DNA of 64,000 bases from Tropicimonas sp033101155 (GTDB taxonomy: Bacteria; Pseudomonadota; Alphaproteobacteria; Rhodobacterales; Rhodobacteraceae). A program made the translations under genes and the position numbers. Below the pieces are notes generated by a model. It did no database searches, was not told the DNA's origin, and saw only the letters and a list, made by a program, of their open reading frames with translations. The stretch lies in contig NZ_JAWMPX010000006.1 in NCBI RefSeq assembly GCF_033101155.1, positions 62,001-126,000 of the forward strand, given 5' to 3'. Positions 8,958 to 17,775 of this stretch are shown here, piece by piece. Numbering within the stretch: the first letter of the stretch is position 1; the number at the start of each line of letters is the position of its first letter.

Positions 8958-9157
8958 TTTTCGACGCGGGCCATAGGAAAAGGGGCATTGGCGAGGCATG
9001 TTCAGGGAAGTTTTTCGACGGCCAAAAAAAAAACTAACAGTGCGAATGCGATACCCGGCCTCGTTCCAGTCACCCTCTGGTCGGCGGGCTGGCAACCGGC
9101 AGTCGTCCCTATCATTTTTTGAGTAAAGACCAGACATCGGGACCAGCCCCGCCTTGT

Positions 9158-9174
9158 CCCGACAGCAAGTCGGG
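9158..9174 (-). terminator. Hairpin after the Lrp-type regulator
   Basis: Stem CCCGAC/GTCGGG with a 5-base loop, about 20 bases past the regulator stop on the minus strand. No T run follows. Confidence 0.3.
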
Positions 9175-9194
9175 GACTGTCCGCCCCGGCCCCT

Positions 9195-9662
9195 TCAAAC
9201 CTCGAGCGGCAGGGCCGTGGTCGCCTTGATCTCTTCCATCGACAGCAACGCCGTCACGTTGTGAATGCGAACCTCGGATATCAGCGCCTGGTAGAAGCGA
9301 TCATAGGCACGCGCATTGGCCACCTGCACCTTGAGGATATAGTCGATATCCCCGGCCAGCCGATGTGCCTCCAGCACCTCCGGCCGGGCATTCAGCGCCT
9401 CGAGGAAGCGCTGCTGCCAGCCCTCCTCATGCTCGCTGGTCCGGATCAGCACGAAGAAACAGGCCTCGAGCCCGAGCGCCTCCGCATCAAGCAGCGCGAT
9501 CGTCCGGCGGATCACCCCGGCCTCACGCATCTTGCGAACGCGATTCCAGACCGGCGTCTTCGAAGAGCCGACCGCGCGGGCGATTTCGTCCAACGACTGG
9601 TCGGCATCGCGTTGCAGTTCCGAAAGGATCTTCCGATCCAGCGCATCCAGACGGACGGACAT
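9195..9662 (-). CDS. Lrp/AsnC family transcriptional regulator
   Basis: A 155-residue regulator with an N-terminal helix-turn-helix (LDEIARAVGSSKTPVWNRVRKM, about residues 24-45) and a C-terminal ligand-binding RAM domain (YILKVQVANARAYDRFY onward). The ATG at 9662 has GGAGGA eight bases upstream. It is transcribed away from cysG with 143 bases between the starts, and in Rhodobacterales a regulator of this class commonly sits next to the sulfate-assimilation genes. Control of cysG onward, perhaps in response to a sulfur amino acid, is therefore likely but inferred. Confidence 0.88.
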   Translation of the reverse strand: MSVRLDALDRKILSELQRDADQSLDEIARAVGSSKTPVWNRVRKMREAGVIRRTIALLDAEALGLEACFFVLIRTSEHEEGWQQRFLEALNARPEVLEAHRLAGDIDYILKVQVANARAYDRFYQALISEVRIHNVTALLSMEEIKATTALPLEV

Positions 9663-9805
9663 TCCGGGATTCCTCCATTTCCACAAAAAACGACTTCCTC
9701 AGCCGCGAGGCTTAGAACATATGTCCTTCTTTTTGCCAATCCCTAGCGGAATACCGGGACAAAATTCTATATTGCACTGCAGAAACACGATCACGGAGCT
9801 CGTTC

Positions 9806-11209
9806 ATGCAACATTTCCCGATCTTCCTGGATGTCGCCGATAAGGCGATTGTCCTGTCGGGCGGTGGCGAGGCCGCGATCGCGAAACTGCGCCTGCTTCT
9901 CAAGACGGAGGCGCAGATCCACGTCTACGCCCCCCACCCCGCTCCGGAGATCGAAGCCTGGGCCGCCGAGGCCCGCCTGACCCTGACCCTGCGCCCCCTC
10001 GGCGCCGAGGACCTCTCCGGCGCCACCCTCGTCTATGCCGCCAACGAGGACACCGTCGAAGACGCGCGGGTGGCCGGCATGACTACGGAGGCGGGTATCC
10101 TGATCAATGTGGTCGACAATCTGGAGGCCTCTGCCTTCATCACCCCGGCCATTGTCGACCGTGACCCGGTCACCGTCGCCATCGGCACGGAAGGCGCAGC
10201 CCCCGTGCTCGCCCGCGCCATCAAACGCGACCTCGAGGAGCGCCTGCCGCAATCGCTGGGCCTGCTGGCGCGGCTCGGCAAGAGGTTCCGGTCTCACGCG
10301 GACGCGCTGCCCATGGGGCGCATCCGCCGCGATTTCTGGTCTGCCTTCTATTTCCGCTCCGGCCCGCGCGCCGCGGCCTCCGGCCGGGAGGCGATCAACG
10401 CCGCGCTGGAGACCGAGCTTCAGGCCCATCTGGGCGCGGAAGCCCGTCCCGGCCATGTCAGCTTCGTGGGCGCCGGCCCCGGCGATCCCGAACTTCTCAC
10501 ACTCAAGGCCCGTCGCGCGCTGGACGAGGCCGATGTGATCATCCATGACCGTCTCGTTCCCGCCGAGATCCTCGAACTGGCCCGCCGCGAGGCCATCATC
10601 CTCGAGGCCGGCAAGGAAGGCTTCGGCCCCTCCACGCCGCAGGAGCGCATCAACGCGATGCTGGTCGAGCATGGTCACTCCGGCGCCCAGGTTGTCCGGC
10701 TGAAATCCGGCGATGCCGTCATTTTTGGCCGGCTCGAAGAGGAAATCGGCGCTCTGGACGCCGCTGGCATCGCCCATACGACCGTCCCCGGCATCACCGC
10801 CGCCTCGGCTGCCGCCGCCCAGATCGGTCGCAGCCTGACCGCGCGCGGGCGCAATTCCGAGCTACGGCTCATCACCGGACATGACGTCGAAGGTCTCGCC
10901 GAGCAGGACTGGCAGGCGCTGGCCCGCCCCGGCGCCGTGACCGGCATCTACATGGGCAAGCGTGCCGCGCGTTTCCTGCAGGGCCGCCTTCTCATGCACG
11001 GCGCCAGCCCCGAGACCCCCGTCACGATCGTCGAGAGCGCCGGACGCCCAAACTCCCGGGTCATCCCCAGCCGGCTCTGTCGGTTGGCCGAGGACATGAC
11101 CGCGCATTCCCCCTCCGGACCAGCGGTCATGCTCCTCGGCCTCGCCCCCTCGCACGAGACGGCCTCCGTCGCCGCCCGGATCGAAACAAAGCTCAAGGAA
11201 CACGCCTGA
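9806..11209 (+). CDS. cysG: Siroheme synthase (multifunctional CysG)
   Basis: A 467-residue fusion that turns uroporphyrinogen III into siroheme, the cofactor of the sulfite reductase encoded two genes downstream. The amino half (about 1-200) is the NAD-dependent precorrin-2 dehydrogenase/ferrochelatase, with VLSGGGEAAIAKLRLLL as dinucleotide fold and the conserved Asp in ANEDTVE. The carboxyl half (about 212-450) is the SAM-dependent methyltransferase, with VGAGPGDPELLTLKA, the GDAVIFGR loop and VPGITAASAAAA. Start ATG at 9806 follows GGAG. Its stop overlaps the next start as TGATG. Confidence 0.95.
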   Translation: MQHFPIFLDVADKAIVLSGGGEAAIAKLRLLLKTEAQIHVYAPHPAPEIEAWAAEARLTLTLRPLGAEDLSGATLVYAANEDTVEDARVAGMTTEAGILINVVDNLEASAFITPAIVDRDPVTVAIGTEGAAPVLARAIKRDLEERLPQSLGLLARLGKRFRSHADALPMGRIRRDFWSAFYFRSGPRAAASGREAINAALETELQAHLGAEARPGHVSFVGAGPGDPELLTLKARRALDEADVIIHDRLVPAEILELARREAIILEAGKEGFGPSTPQERINAMLVEHGHSGAQVVRLKSGDAVIFGRLEEEIGALDAAGIAHTTVPGITAASAAAAQIGRSLTARGRNSELRLITGHDVEGLAEQDWQALARPGAVTGIYMGKRAARFLQGRLLMHGASPETPVTIVESAGRPNSRVIPSRLCRLAEDMTAHSPSGPAVMLLGLAPSHETASVAARIETKLKEHA

Positions 11210-11526
11210 TGCCCCGCCCTTTCACACCGAAGATCGTCACAGCCAACCACCTGCTCGAGGGAGACGTCGTCTATCTCACCGAGGACGGGCGTTGGTCGCG
11301 CCAGATGCAGGATGCCGAACTGATCGACGAAGAAGCCCATGCCACCATTCGCCTGCTCGATGCGGAGAGGCAGGGCAACGTTGTCGTCGGCGCCTATCTG
11401 GCCGACGCGAAAGCGGGCGCAAACGGCCCTGAGCCTGTGCATTTTCGCGAGGCCTTCCGGTCGCGCGGCCCGTCCAACTATCACCATGGCAAGCAGGCCG
11501 ACAGCTTCGCTGTGGCCGCGGAATAA
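11209..11526 (+). CDS. DUF2849 domain protein
   Basis: A 105-residue protein of the DUF2849 family, recognised by its place between cysG and cysI and by the conserved opening TANHLLEGDVVYL. Homologues occupy this slot in many alphaproteobacterial sulfite-reduction operons, so a role in assimilatory sulfite reduction is likely, but no activity is established. The start is coupled to the cysG stop. No membrane span or signal peptide. Confidence 0.85.
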   Translation: MPRPFTPKIVTANHLLEGDVVYLTEDGRWSRQMQDAELIDEEAHATIRLLDAERQGNVVVGAYLADAKAGANGPEPVHFREAFRSRGPSNYHHGKQADSFAVAAE

Positions 11527-11605
11527 CGACGGAAATTGAAAACGTCCCTGGATGGTCCTGAAGCCCCGCTTCAGATTGATCCAGGGCCGTGATCGGAGAG
11601 CCAAG

Positions 11606-13270
11606 ATGTATCGCTACGACGAATTCGACACCGCCTTCCTTGCCAAGCGCAATTCCCAGTTCCGCGCCCAGGTCGAGCGCCGGATAGCCGGGAGCCTCAC
11701 CGAGGACGAGTTCAAGCCGTTGCGGCTCATGAACGGGCTCTACCTGCAATTGCATGCCTATATGCTCCGTGTCGCGATCCCCTATGGCTCTCTGGACGCG
11801 CAAAAGATGCGCAAGCTGGCGGAATTGGCCGAGCGGTGGGACAAGGGCTATGGCCACTTCACCACGCGCCAGAACATCCAGTATAACTGGCCCAAGCTGC
11901 GCGACGTGCCGGACATGCTGGACGCGCTGGCCGAGGTCGGCATGCATGCGATCCAGACCTCCGGCAACACGATCCGCAACGTGACCTCGGACCATTTCGC
12001 CGGTGCCTCCGCCGACGAGATCGCCGATCCGCGCCCCTATGCGGAGCTGATCCGGCAATGGTCCACCGACCACCCGGAATTCCAGTTCCTGCCGCGGAAG
12101 TTCAAGATCGCCATCACCGGATCGCCCAATGACCGTGCCGTCACCCGCGCCCATGATATCGGGCTGCGCATGGTCGAACGCGATGGACAGCCGGGCTTCG
12201 AGGTGATCGTCGGCGGCGGTCTCGGCCGGACGCCGATGGTTGGCAAGGTGATCCGCGATTTCGTGCCCGAGAACGAGCTGCTGCCCTACCTGGAAGCGGT
12301 CGTCCATGTCTACAACCAGCACGGGCGGCGCGATAACAAGTACAAGGCGCGGATCAAGATCACCGTGCATGAAAACGGAATCGACACCATCCGTGACGAG
12401 GTCGAGGCCGCATTCCAGCGCACCCGAACTGAGTTCGAGGGCGTGGACGAGCGCGTCATCGCGCGCATCCGTGACCGTTTCCGTGCGCCGGCCCTCGTGG
12501 GCGGCGGCGCGGAGGCCTATGAGGCCGCGCGCCAGAATCCGGTTTTCCGCGCCTGGGCCGACACCAACCTCTCCGAGCATCGCGACCCGGATCACGCCAT
12601 CGTCACCATCTCGATCAAGGCGCATGGCCAGACCCCGGGCGACGCTACGGCGGTTCAGATGCGCGTCATGGCGGATCTGGCCGAGAAATTCGGCTATGAC
12701 GAGCTGCGCATCAGCCACCAGCAGAACGTGATCCTGCCGCATGTCCGCAAGGCGGATCTCGCGGCGGTGCACGAGGAACTGAAGGCAGCCGGACTTGCGA
12801 CCGCCAATGTCGGGCTTGCGTCGGACATCATCGCCTGCCCCGGCATGGATTACTGCGCGCTGGCCACGGCCCGCGCGATTCCCGTCGCCCAGCAACTCGC
12901 CACCCGGATCGAGGATCTGCGTATCGAGCATGAGGTCGGGCCGCTACAGATCAAGATCTCCGGCTGCATCAATGCCTGCGGACATCACCATGTCGGTCAT
13001 ATCGGCATTCTCGGCCTCGACCGGGGCGGGGTGGAAACCTATCAGATCACGCTCGGCGGCGACGCCACCGAGACCGCCGCGATCGGTCAGCGTACGGGCC
13101 CCGGCTTCTCCTACGAGGAGATCGTGCCGGCTATCGAACGGCTCATGCTGGCCTATCTGGAAGCGCGTGAAGACGAGACCGAGATTTTCCTTCAGGCCTA
13201 TCGCCGCCTTGGCGCAGGCCCGTTCAAGGAGGCTCTCTACGGACCGGAGAAAAATCGCGATGCAGCCTGA
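11606..13270 (+). CDS. cysI: Nitrite/sulfite reductase hemoprotein subunit
   Basis: A 554-residue siroheme-[4Fe-4S] protein that reduces sulfite to sulfide with six electrons. Two ferredoxin-like half domains and two siroheme-binding halves are present. The cluster ligands are Cys411 and Cys417 (CPGMDYC) and Cys454 and Cys458 (CINAC). The siroheme-contact sequence HFTTRQNIQYNW near residue 91 is conserved. The ATG at 11606 follows GGAGAG. The 3' end overlaps the start of cysH by 11 bases. The family cannot always be split into sulfite and nitrite reductases by sequence, but the cysG/cysH context favours sulfite. Confidence 0.93.
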   Translation: MYRYDEFDTAFLAKRNSQFRAQVERRIAGSLTEDEFKPLRLMNGLYLQLHAYMLRVAIPYGSLDAQKMRKLAELAERWDKGYGHFTTRQNIQYNWPKLRDVPDMLDALAEVGMHAIQTSGNTIRNVTSDHFAGASADEIADPRPYAELIRQWSTDHPEFQFLPRKFKIAITGSPNDRAVTRAHDIGLRMVERDGQPGFEVIVGGGLGRTPMVGKVIRDFVPENELLPYLEAVVHVYNQHGRRDNKYKARIKITVHENGIDTIRDEVEAAFQRTRTEFEGVDERVIARIRDRFRAPALVGGGAEAYEAARQNPVFRAWADTNLSEHRDPDHAIVTISIKAHGQTPGDATAVQMRVMADLAEKFGYDELRISHQQNVILPHVRKADLAAVHEELKAAGLATANVGLASDIIACPGMDYCALATARAIPVAQQLATRIEDLRIEHEVGPLQIKISGCINACGHHHVGHIGILGLDRGGVETYQITLGGDATETAAIGQRTGPGFSYEEIVPAIERLMLAYLEAREDETEIFLQAYRRLGAGPFKEALYGPEKNRDAA

Positions 13271-14015
13271 CCTGATCCAATCCGTCCCGGCCAACCGCGC
13301 CGAACTCCTCGCCAGCTCTGTCGAGGGGTTGCAGGGCTCCGAGCGACTCGCGGCACTGCTGGAGCATGATCTGACGGGGAAAGTGGCGATGGTCTCCTCC
13401 TTCGGTGCCGACTCGGTGGTGCTGCTGCATCAGCTCTCCCTGGTCGCCCCTGCCCTGCCCGTCCTGTTCATCGACACGCAGATGCTCTTCCCTGAAACGC
13501 TGGACTATCAGCGCGACCTTGCCCGCGCGCTCGGCCTGAGCGGCATCCGCGTGATCCGGGCCCGCGCCATGCATCTCGCCCAGGAAGACCCGGCCAACGC
13601 GCTGCACTTGCGCGACACGGATGCCTGCTGCGACCTGCGCAAGACCCGGCCGCTGGAGCGCGCCCTGCGCCCCTTCGACAGCTGGATCTCGGGGCGCAAA
13701 CGTTACCAGTCCGGCACCCGTGCTCAGCTTCCGCTGGCCGAGGAAGAAGACGCCAAGCTGAAGCTCAACCCGATGGCCGACTGGTCCGCCAGCGACATCT
13801 CCGACTATATCCGCCGCCACGACCTGCCCCGCCACCCGCTGGTGTCCAAGGGCTACCCGTCCCTCGGCTGCGCCCCCTGCACCTCGCCCGTCGCCGAGGG
13901 CGAGGACCCGCGCTCTGGGCGCTGGCGGGGCCAGGACAAGGACGAATGCGGCATCCATTTCGTGAACGGCAAGATGGTCCGCACCGGACCGGCCGCGACA
14001 GAACAAGGAGCGTGA
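13260..14015 (+). CDS. cysH: Phosphoadenylyl/adenylyl-sulfate reductase
   Basis: A 251-residue thioredoxin- or glutathione-dependent reductase that releases sulfite from activated sulfate. The PP-loop SSFGADSVVLLH is present. Cys123-Cys124 (CCDLRK) and Cys204/Cys207 (CAPC) form the CC...CxxC set that binds a [4Fe-4S] cluster, which in this family marks use of adenylyl sulfate (APS) rather than PAPS. The catalytic cysteine is Cys230 in ECGIH. The start overlaps the end of cysI, so the genes are coupled. Confidence 0.94.
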   Translation: MQPDLIQSVPANRAELLASSVEGLQGSERLAALLEHDLTGKVAMVSSFGADSVVLLHQLSLVAPALPVLFIDTQMLFPETLDYQRDLARALGLSGIRVIRARAMHLAQEDPANALHLRDTDACCDLRKTRPLERALRPFDSWISGRKRYQSGTRAQLPLAEEEDAKLKLNPMADWSASDISDYIRRHDLPRHPLVSKGYPSLGCAPCTSPVAEGEDPRSGRWRGQDKDECGIHFVNGKMVRTGPAATEQGA

Positions 14016-14017
14016 CA

Positions 14018-14425
14018 ATGACTGTCATCGTGACCGATACGGGGTTTGGCCCCGAAAACTTCGAAGGCCCCTATGCCACGCCCGAAACCCGCACGCCGGA
14101 GAGCCGCGCGCTGGATCTGACCTCCGACACGGATGTGAGCACGCTGGAGGGCGGCCTCGACGGGATCGTGCTGATCCGGGTCGACTTCCCCAGCTTCGCT
14201 GACGGGCGCGGATTTTCCATCGCCCGCGCGCTGCGCCGACTGGGCTATGCCCGCCGGCTGCGCGCCAAGGGACATGTGCTGGCCGATCAGTATGCGATGG
14301 CGCGTCGCTCGGGCTTCGACGAGGTCGAAATCGACGCCGCACTGGCCGCGCGGCAGCCCGAACCGGACTGGCGGGCCCGTGCAGATTGGCGCGAGCATGA
14401 CTATCGGTCGCGGCTCGCCAGTTGA
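14018..14425 (+). CDS. DUF934 domain protein
   Basis: A 135-residue protein of the DUF934 family, with the conserved block FPSFADGRGFSIARALRRLG and GHVLADQ. Homologues follow cysH in many proteobacteria and are usually annotated as putative sulfite-assimilation proteins; no activity is proven. The ATG at 14018 has AAGGAG eight bases upstream, and only two bases separate it from the cysH stop. Confidence 0.88.
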   Translation: MTVIVTDTGFGPENFEGPYATPETRTPESRALDLTSDTDVSTLEGGLDGIVLIRVDFPSFADGRGFSIARALRRLGYARRLRAKGHVLADQYAMARRSGFDEVEIDAALAARQPEPDWRARADWREHDYRSRLAS

Positions 14426-14494
14426 GCTGCCCCCTTTACATAAATTCAACACCTCGCATACACGCACAGGAACGGCGCTCGTCCGGGCGTCGGA

Positions 14495-15355
14495 ATGGAT
14501 GACATGACCGAGCAAAGACCCGTGACCGACGCAAACCCGATCAAGGCCGTTCCCACGCTGCCCGACGCGCAGACCGTGACCTATGTGAAGCACTGGACGG
14601 ACCGGCTGTTCCACTTCCGCTGCACGCGTCCGCAAACGCTGCGCTTCCGGTCGGGCGAATTCGTCATGATCGGGCTGATGGGCGATCCGGACCCGAAGAC
14701 CGGCAAGGCAAAGCCGATCCTGCGGGCCTATTCCATTGCCTCGCCCAACTGGGACGAGGAACTGGAATTCTACTCGATCAAGGTGCCGGACGGCCCGCTG
14801 ACCTCGAAGCTGCAGAAAATCGAGGTGGGCGACGAGATCATCCTGCGGCCCAAGCCGGTGGGCACCCTGGTCCATGACGCGATCCTGCCCGGAAAACGGC
14901 TGTGGTTCTTCGCCACCGGCACCGGCTTTGCGCCCTTCGCCTCGCTGCTGCGCGAGCCGCAGACCTACGAGGATTACGACGAGATCATCATCACCCATAC
15001 CTGCCGCGAAGTGGGCGAGCTGGCCTATGGCGCCGAGCTGATCGAGAATATCCGCAAGGACGAGCTGCTCGCCGAGCTGATGGGCGAGGATTTCCACAAG
15101 AAGCTGCGCTATTACCCGACGACCACCCGCGAAGAGAGCCCCAAGATGGGCCGCATCACCGACCTGATGCGCAAGGGCGAGGTCTTCGACGACCTCGCAA
15201 TCCCGCCGCTTTCGCCGGAGACGGACCGGGCCATGGTCTGCGGAAACCTCGCCTTCAACCTCGAACTGAAGGAGATGCTCGAAGAATACGGGCTGCGCGA
15301 GGGTGCCAATTCCGACCCAAAGGAATACGTGGTCGAGAAGGCCTTCGTCGACTGA
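14495..15355 (+). CDS. fpr: Ferredoxin-NADP(+) reductase
   Basis: A 286-residue FAD enzyme that exchanges electrons between NADPH and ferredoxin or flavodoxin; here it probably supplies electrons to CysI. The FAD-binding motif RAYSIASPN, the NADP-binding GTGFAPFASLLREP and the terminal EYVVEKAFVD are those of the bacterial FNR family. Either ATG 14495 or ATG 14504 could be the start. It follows DUF934 by about 70 bases and closes the sulfur block. Confidence 0.93.
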   Translation: MDDMTEQRPVTDANPIKAVPTLPDAQTVTYVKHWTDRLFHFRCTRPQTLRFRSGEFVMIGLMGDPDPKTGKAKPILRAYSIASPNWDEELEFYSIKVPDGPLTSKLQKIEVGDEIILRPKPVGTLVHDAILPGKRLWFFATGTGFAPFASLLREPQTYEDYDEIIITHTCREVGELAYGAELIENIRKDELLAELMGEDFHKKLRYYPTTTREESPKMGRITDLMRKGEVFDDLAIPPLSPETDRAMVCGNLAFNLELKEMLEEYGLREGANSDPKEYVVEKAFVD

Positions 15356-15378
15356 AGGCACACACCCTCATGTTCTTT

Positions 15379-15407
15379 GAAGCCGCGCCTCGATGAAGCG
15401 CGGCTTC
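15379..15407 (+). terminator. Terminator-like hairpin after fpr
   Basis: Perfect 10-bp stem GAAGCCGCGC/GCGCGGCTTC with a 9-base loop, 24 bases after the fpr stop and facing the convergent small gene. No T run follows. Confidence 0.55.
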
Positions 15408-15423
15408 GTCGTCTCGACGGCGG

Positions 15424-15567
15424 TCAGTTGCCCGACGCGGTGCCGTCTGTCGTGGTTTCACTGGCGGCCGGCGCCGGTTCCGCAGCCTCCTCCGATCCGC
15501 CGGAAAAGTAGGAATAGCCGACAACGACGAGGATGACGACGAGCGCGATTCCGATCCACTTGCCCAT
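15424..15567 (-). CDS. Small single-span membrane protein
   Basis: A 47-residue protein with an N-terminal hydrophobic segment (about residues 4-21) and a short tail rich in Glu, Ala, Pro, Ser and Thr. The ATG at 15567 has AAGGAA eight bases upstream, and codon use matches the neighbours. No family is recognised. Its layout (N-terminal anchor, then an acidic Ala/Glu tail) resembles a miniature of the 272-residue protein on the other side of the amylosucrase gene, though a common origin is only a guess. Confidence 0.55.
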   Translation of the reverse strand: MGKWIGIALVVILVVVGYSYFSGGSEEAAEPAPAASETTTDGTASGN

Positions 15568-15804
15568 GTTCGATGTTCCTTTTGAAAGTGAGGCGCCGCC
15601 GACGCTGGCGGCAGCCCGAGTATGGCACCAGTTTGCGACCGGTATGACTCGCATGCCATACTGACCGGGATTTCGGCGGTTGAGCGCCGGTTTTTCCCAT
15701 CCCGAGCCGCGCATTCTGAAAACCACGCGGCCTTTGGGACCGCTTCCAAACCGCTTTGAATCGTCTTAGAACAACAAGGCGCCGAGTTGGCGAACTCTTC
15801 GAGA

Positions 15805-17727
15805 ATGAGTCGTTTCATGGATATCCACTACGAATCCCGCAAGACCCTCGACCTTGTCCTGTCAGAAACGGACCTGTCCGCACTGCCTGCGCGCCGCCGC
15901 GCCGCCTTCATCAATCGGCTGAAAGCGCACTTCCCGGCGCTTTTCGAGAAGTTCCTGCAACTCTATGGCAGCCGATACGATGCGTATGTCCATATCCGCA
16001 ATCTGGTCGAGACGCTGGCCGCGCATCAGGTCGAGGAGCACCATGCCGGACTGCCGGTCGAGACGGACCGGCCCTGGTATCTCGGCGAGGATCAGGTCGG
16101 GATGGCGGTCTATGTCGATCTTTTCGGTGGCGACCTCAAGGGCATGATCGCGCGCATTCCTTATCTCGAGAGCCTGGGAATAACCTATCTGCACCTGATG
16201 CCGCTTTACGAGGCGCCGACGGAGAATTCCGACGGCGGCTACGCGGTGTCCGACTACCGCAAGGTCGACAAACGTCTGGGAAGCAACAAGGATCTCAAAG
16301 CCCTGGCGGATGCCCTTCACAAGCGCGGTATCCGCCTCGTGCTGGATTTCGTCTTCAACCACACATCGGACGAGCACGCATGGGCCAAGGCCGCGCTTGC
16401 GGGTGATCCGCGTTATCGCCAGTTCTACTACCTGCTCGACGAGCCCGAGGCCCGCGCCTATGACGCGACGCTGCGGGAGATCTTCCCCACCGTCCGACGC
16501 GGCTCCTTCACCTGGAGTGAAGCGGCTGGCAAATGGGTCTGGACGACCTTCAACTCCTTCCAGTGGGACTTGAACTATTCGAACCCTGACGTGTTTGTGT
16601 CCGTCGTCGGTGAAATGCTGCATCTCGTCGCGATGGGCGCCGACGTGCTGCGGCTCGACGCGCTGGCCTTTGTCTGGAAGGAGCTCGGGACCGTCTGCGA
16701 GAGCCTACCAAAGGCGCATACTGTCATTCAGACCTTCAACCTCTGCCTGCGCATCGCCGCGCCGCATGTGCATTTCAAATCCGAGGCCATCGTCCATCCG
16801 GATCAGGTCAACGCGTATATCGGGCTCGAAGAATGTGAATTATCCTACAATCCGCTGATGATGGCGTTGATGTGGGAAAGCCTTGCCACGCGGCGAACCG
16901 AATTGCTCAACGCCTCGTTGGACAAGAGCTTTTCGATCCCCGACGGCACCGTCTGGGTCAACTATATCCGCTGCCATGACGATATTGGCTGGACCTGGGA
17001 TGACGCGATCTCCGGCCGTCTCGGCATCAGTGGCGGCGATCATCGCGGCTTTCTCAACCGCTTCTACACTGGCCGTTTTGACGGCAGCTTTGCCGATGGA
17101 GTCCCCTTCCAGGAAAATCCCAGCACCGGCGATTGCCGTGTCTGTGGCACGTTGGCATCCCTGACCGGGGTCGAAAGCGCGGCGGCGGCGGGCAACACCC
17201 TGCTGCTCGATCACGCGCTGCGGCGGGTCAAGCTGCTCCACGGCATCGTGCTCTCGATGCCCGGCCTGCCCCTGCTCTATCAGGGAGACGATCTGGGCGT
17301 GGTCAACGATCATTCCTATCTCGACAGGCCGGGCAAGGCCGAGGATTCCCGCTGGGTGCACCGCAAGCAACTCAGCGAGCAGGACTTTGCAAACGCCGCC
17401 GACCCGCGCCGGCCTCAAGCGCGCATTGCAACCGAACTGGCGGAGATAATCACGCTTCGAAAGGCGCATGGCATTTTTGCCGCGACCGATTTCGAGCTGC
17501 TCCGGCTGGACAGCCCGCATGTGTTCGCTTTCCTTCGGCGGCGCGGAACAGAGCGCCTGCTGGTGCTGGCGAATTTCTCGGAACACGGGTTGCCGCTGAA
17601 TCTCGACCTGACAGATGTGCTTGGGACAATGGCATTTCGGGACATGCTGGATCCGGAAGTCGCCACAACGCCGGTGCTGTCGGTGCTGGATCCCTATGCT
17701 CTGCACTGGTTCCACGCCGCCGGCTGA
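15805..17727 (+). CDS. Amylosucrase (GH13 family)
   Basis: A 640-residue glycoside hydrolase family 13 enzyme, close in length to known amylosucrases, which make alpha-1,4-glucan from sucrose and release fructose. An N-terminal helical domain precedes the barrel. All three catalytic acids are visible: Asp285 in RLDALAFVWK, Glu327 in FKSEAIVHPDQ, and Asp392 in IRCHDDIGWTWDD. These three motifs are specific for the amylosucrase branch rather than general alpha-amylases. No signal peptide, so cytoplasmic. Start uncertain: ATG 15805 is used, with a TTG at 15787 and an ATG at 15817 as alternatives. No glycogen or sucrose-uptake gene is adjacent. Confidence 0.88.
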   Translation: MSRFMDIHYESRKTLDLVLSETDLSALPARRRAAFINRLKAHFPALFEKFLQLYGSRYDAYVHIRNLVETLAAHQVEEHHAGLPVETDRPWYLGEDQVGMAVYVDLFGGDLKGMIARIPYLESLGITYLHLMPLYEAPTENSDGGYAVSDYRKVDKRLGSNKDLKALADALHKRGIRLVLDFVFNHTSDEHAWAKAALAGDPRYRQFYYLLDEPEARAYDATLREIFPTVRRGSFTWSEAAGKWVWTTFNSFQWDLNYSNPDVFVSVVGEMLHLVAMGADVLRLDALAFVWKELGTVCESLPKAHTVIQTFNLCLRIAAPHVHFKSEAIVHPDQVNAYIGLEECELSYNPLMMALMWESLATRRTELLNASLDKSFSIPDGTVWVNYIRCHDDIGWTWDDAISGRLGISGGDHRGFLNRFYTGRFDGSFADGVPFQENPSTGDCRVCGTLASLTGVESAAAAGNTLLLDHALRRVKLLHGIVLSMPGLPLLYQGDDLGVVNDHSYLDRPGKAEDSRWVHRKQLSEQDFANAADPRRPQARIATELAEIITLRKAHGIFAATDFELLRLDSPHVFAFLRRRGTERLLVLANFSEHGLPLNLDLTDVLGTMAFRDMLDPEVATTPVLSVLDPYALHWFHAAG

Positions 17728-17741
17728 CACTGCCGGCTGAT

Positions 17742-17768
17742 CGGGGCCCCGCAGCACGCGGAGCCCCG
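17742..17768. terminator. Bidirectional terminator between amylosucrase and the Ala/Glu-rich gene
   Basis: Two-part stem (CGGGGC/GCCCCG, one mismatch, then CCGC/GCGG) with a 5-base loop, lying in the 48 bases between two convergent stop codons. Confidence 0.5.
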
Positions 17769-17775
17769 GTTGGCA

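Larger units (their letters stand above)
8879..9194. other. Upstream region of tadG copy 3, no gene seen
   Basis: No coding potential recognised. It holds the candidate CtrA site at 8950-8957, a run of ten A at 9024-9033, and the hairpin 9158-9174 after the Lrp-type gene. Confidence 0.5.

Noticed and set aside
11276..12931. Long minus-strand frame opposite cysI and DUF2849
   Set aside because: No recognisable domain and wholly antisense to the siroheme reductase gene.
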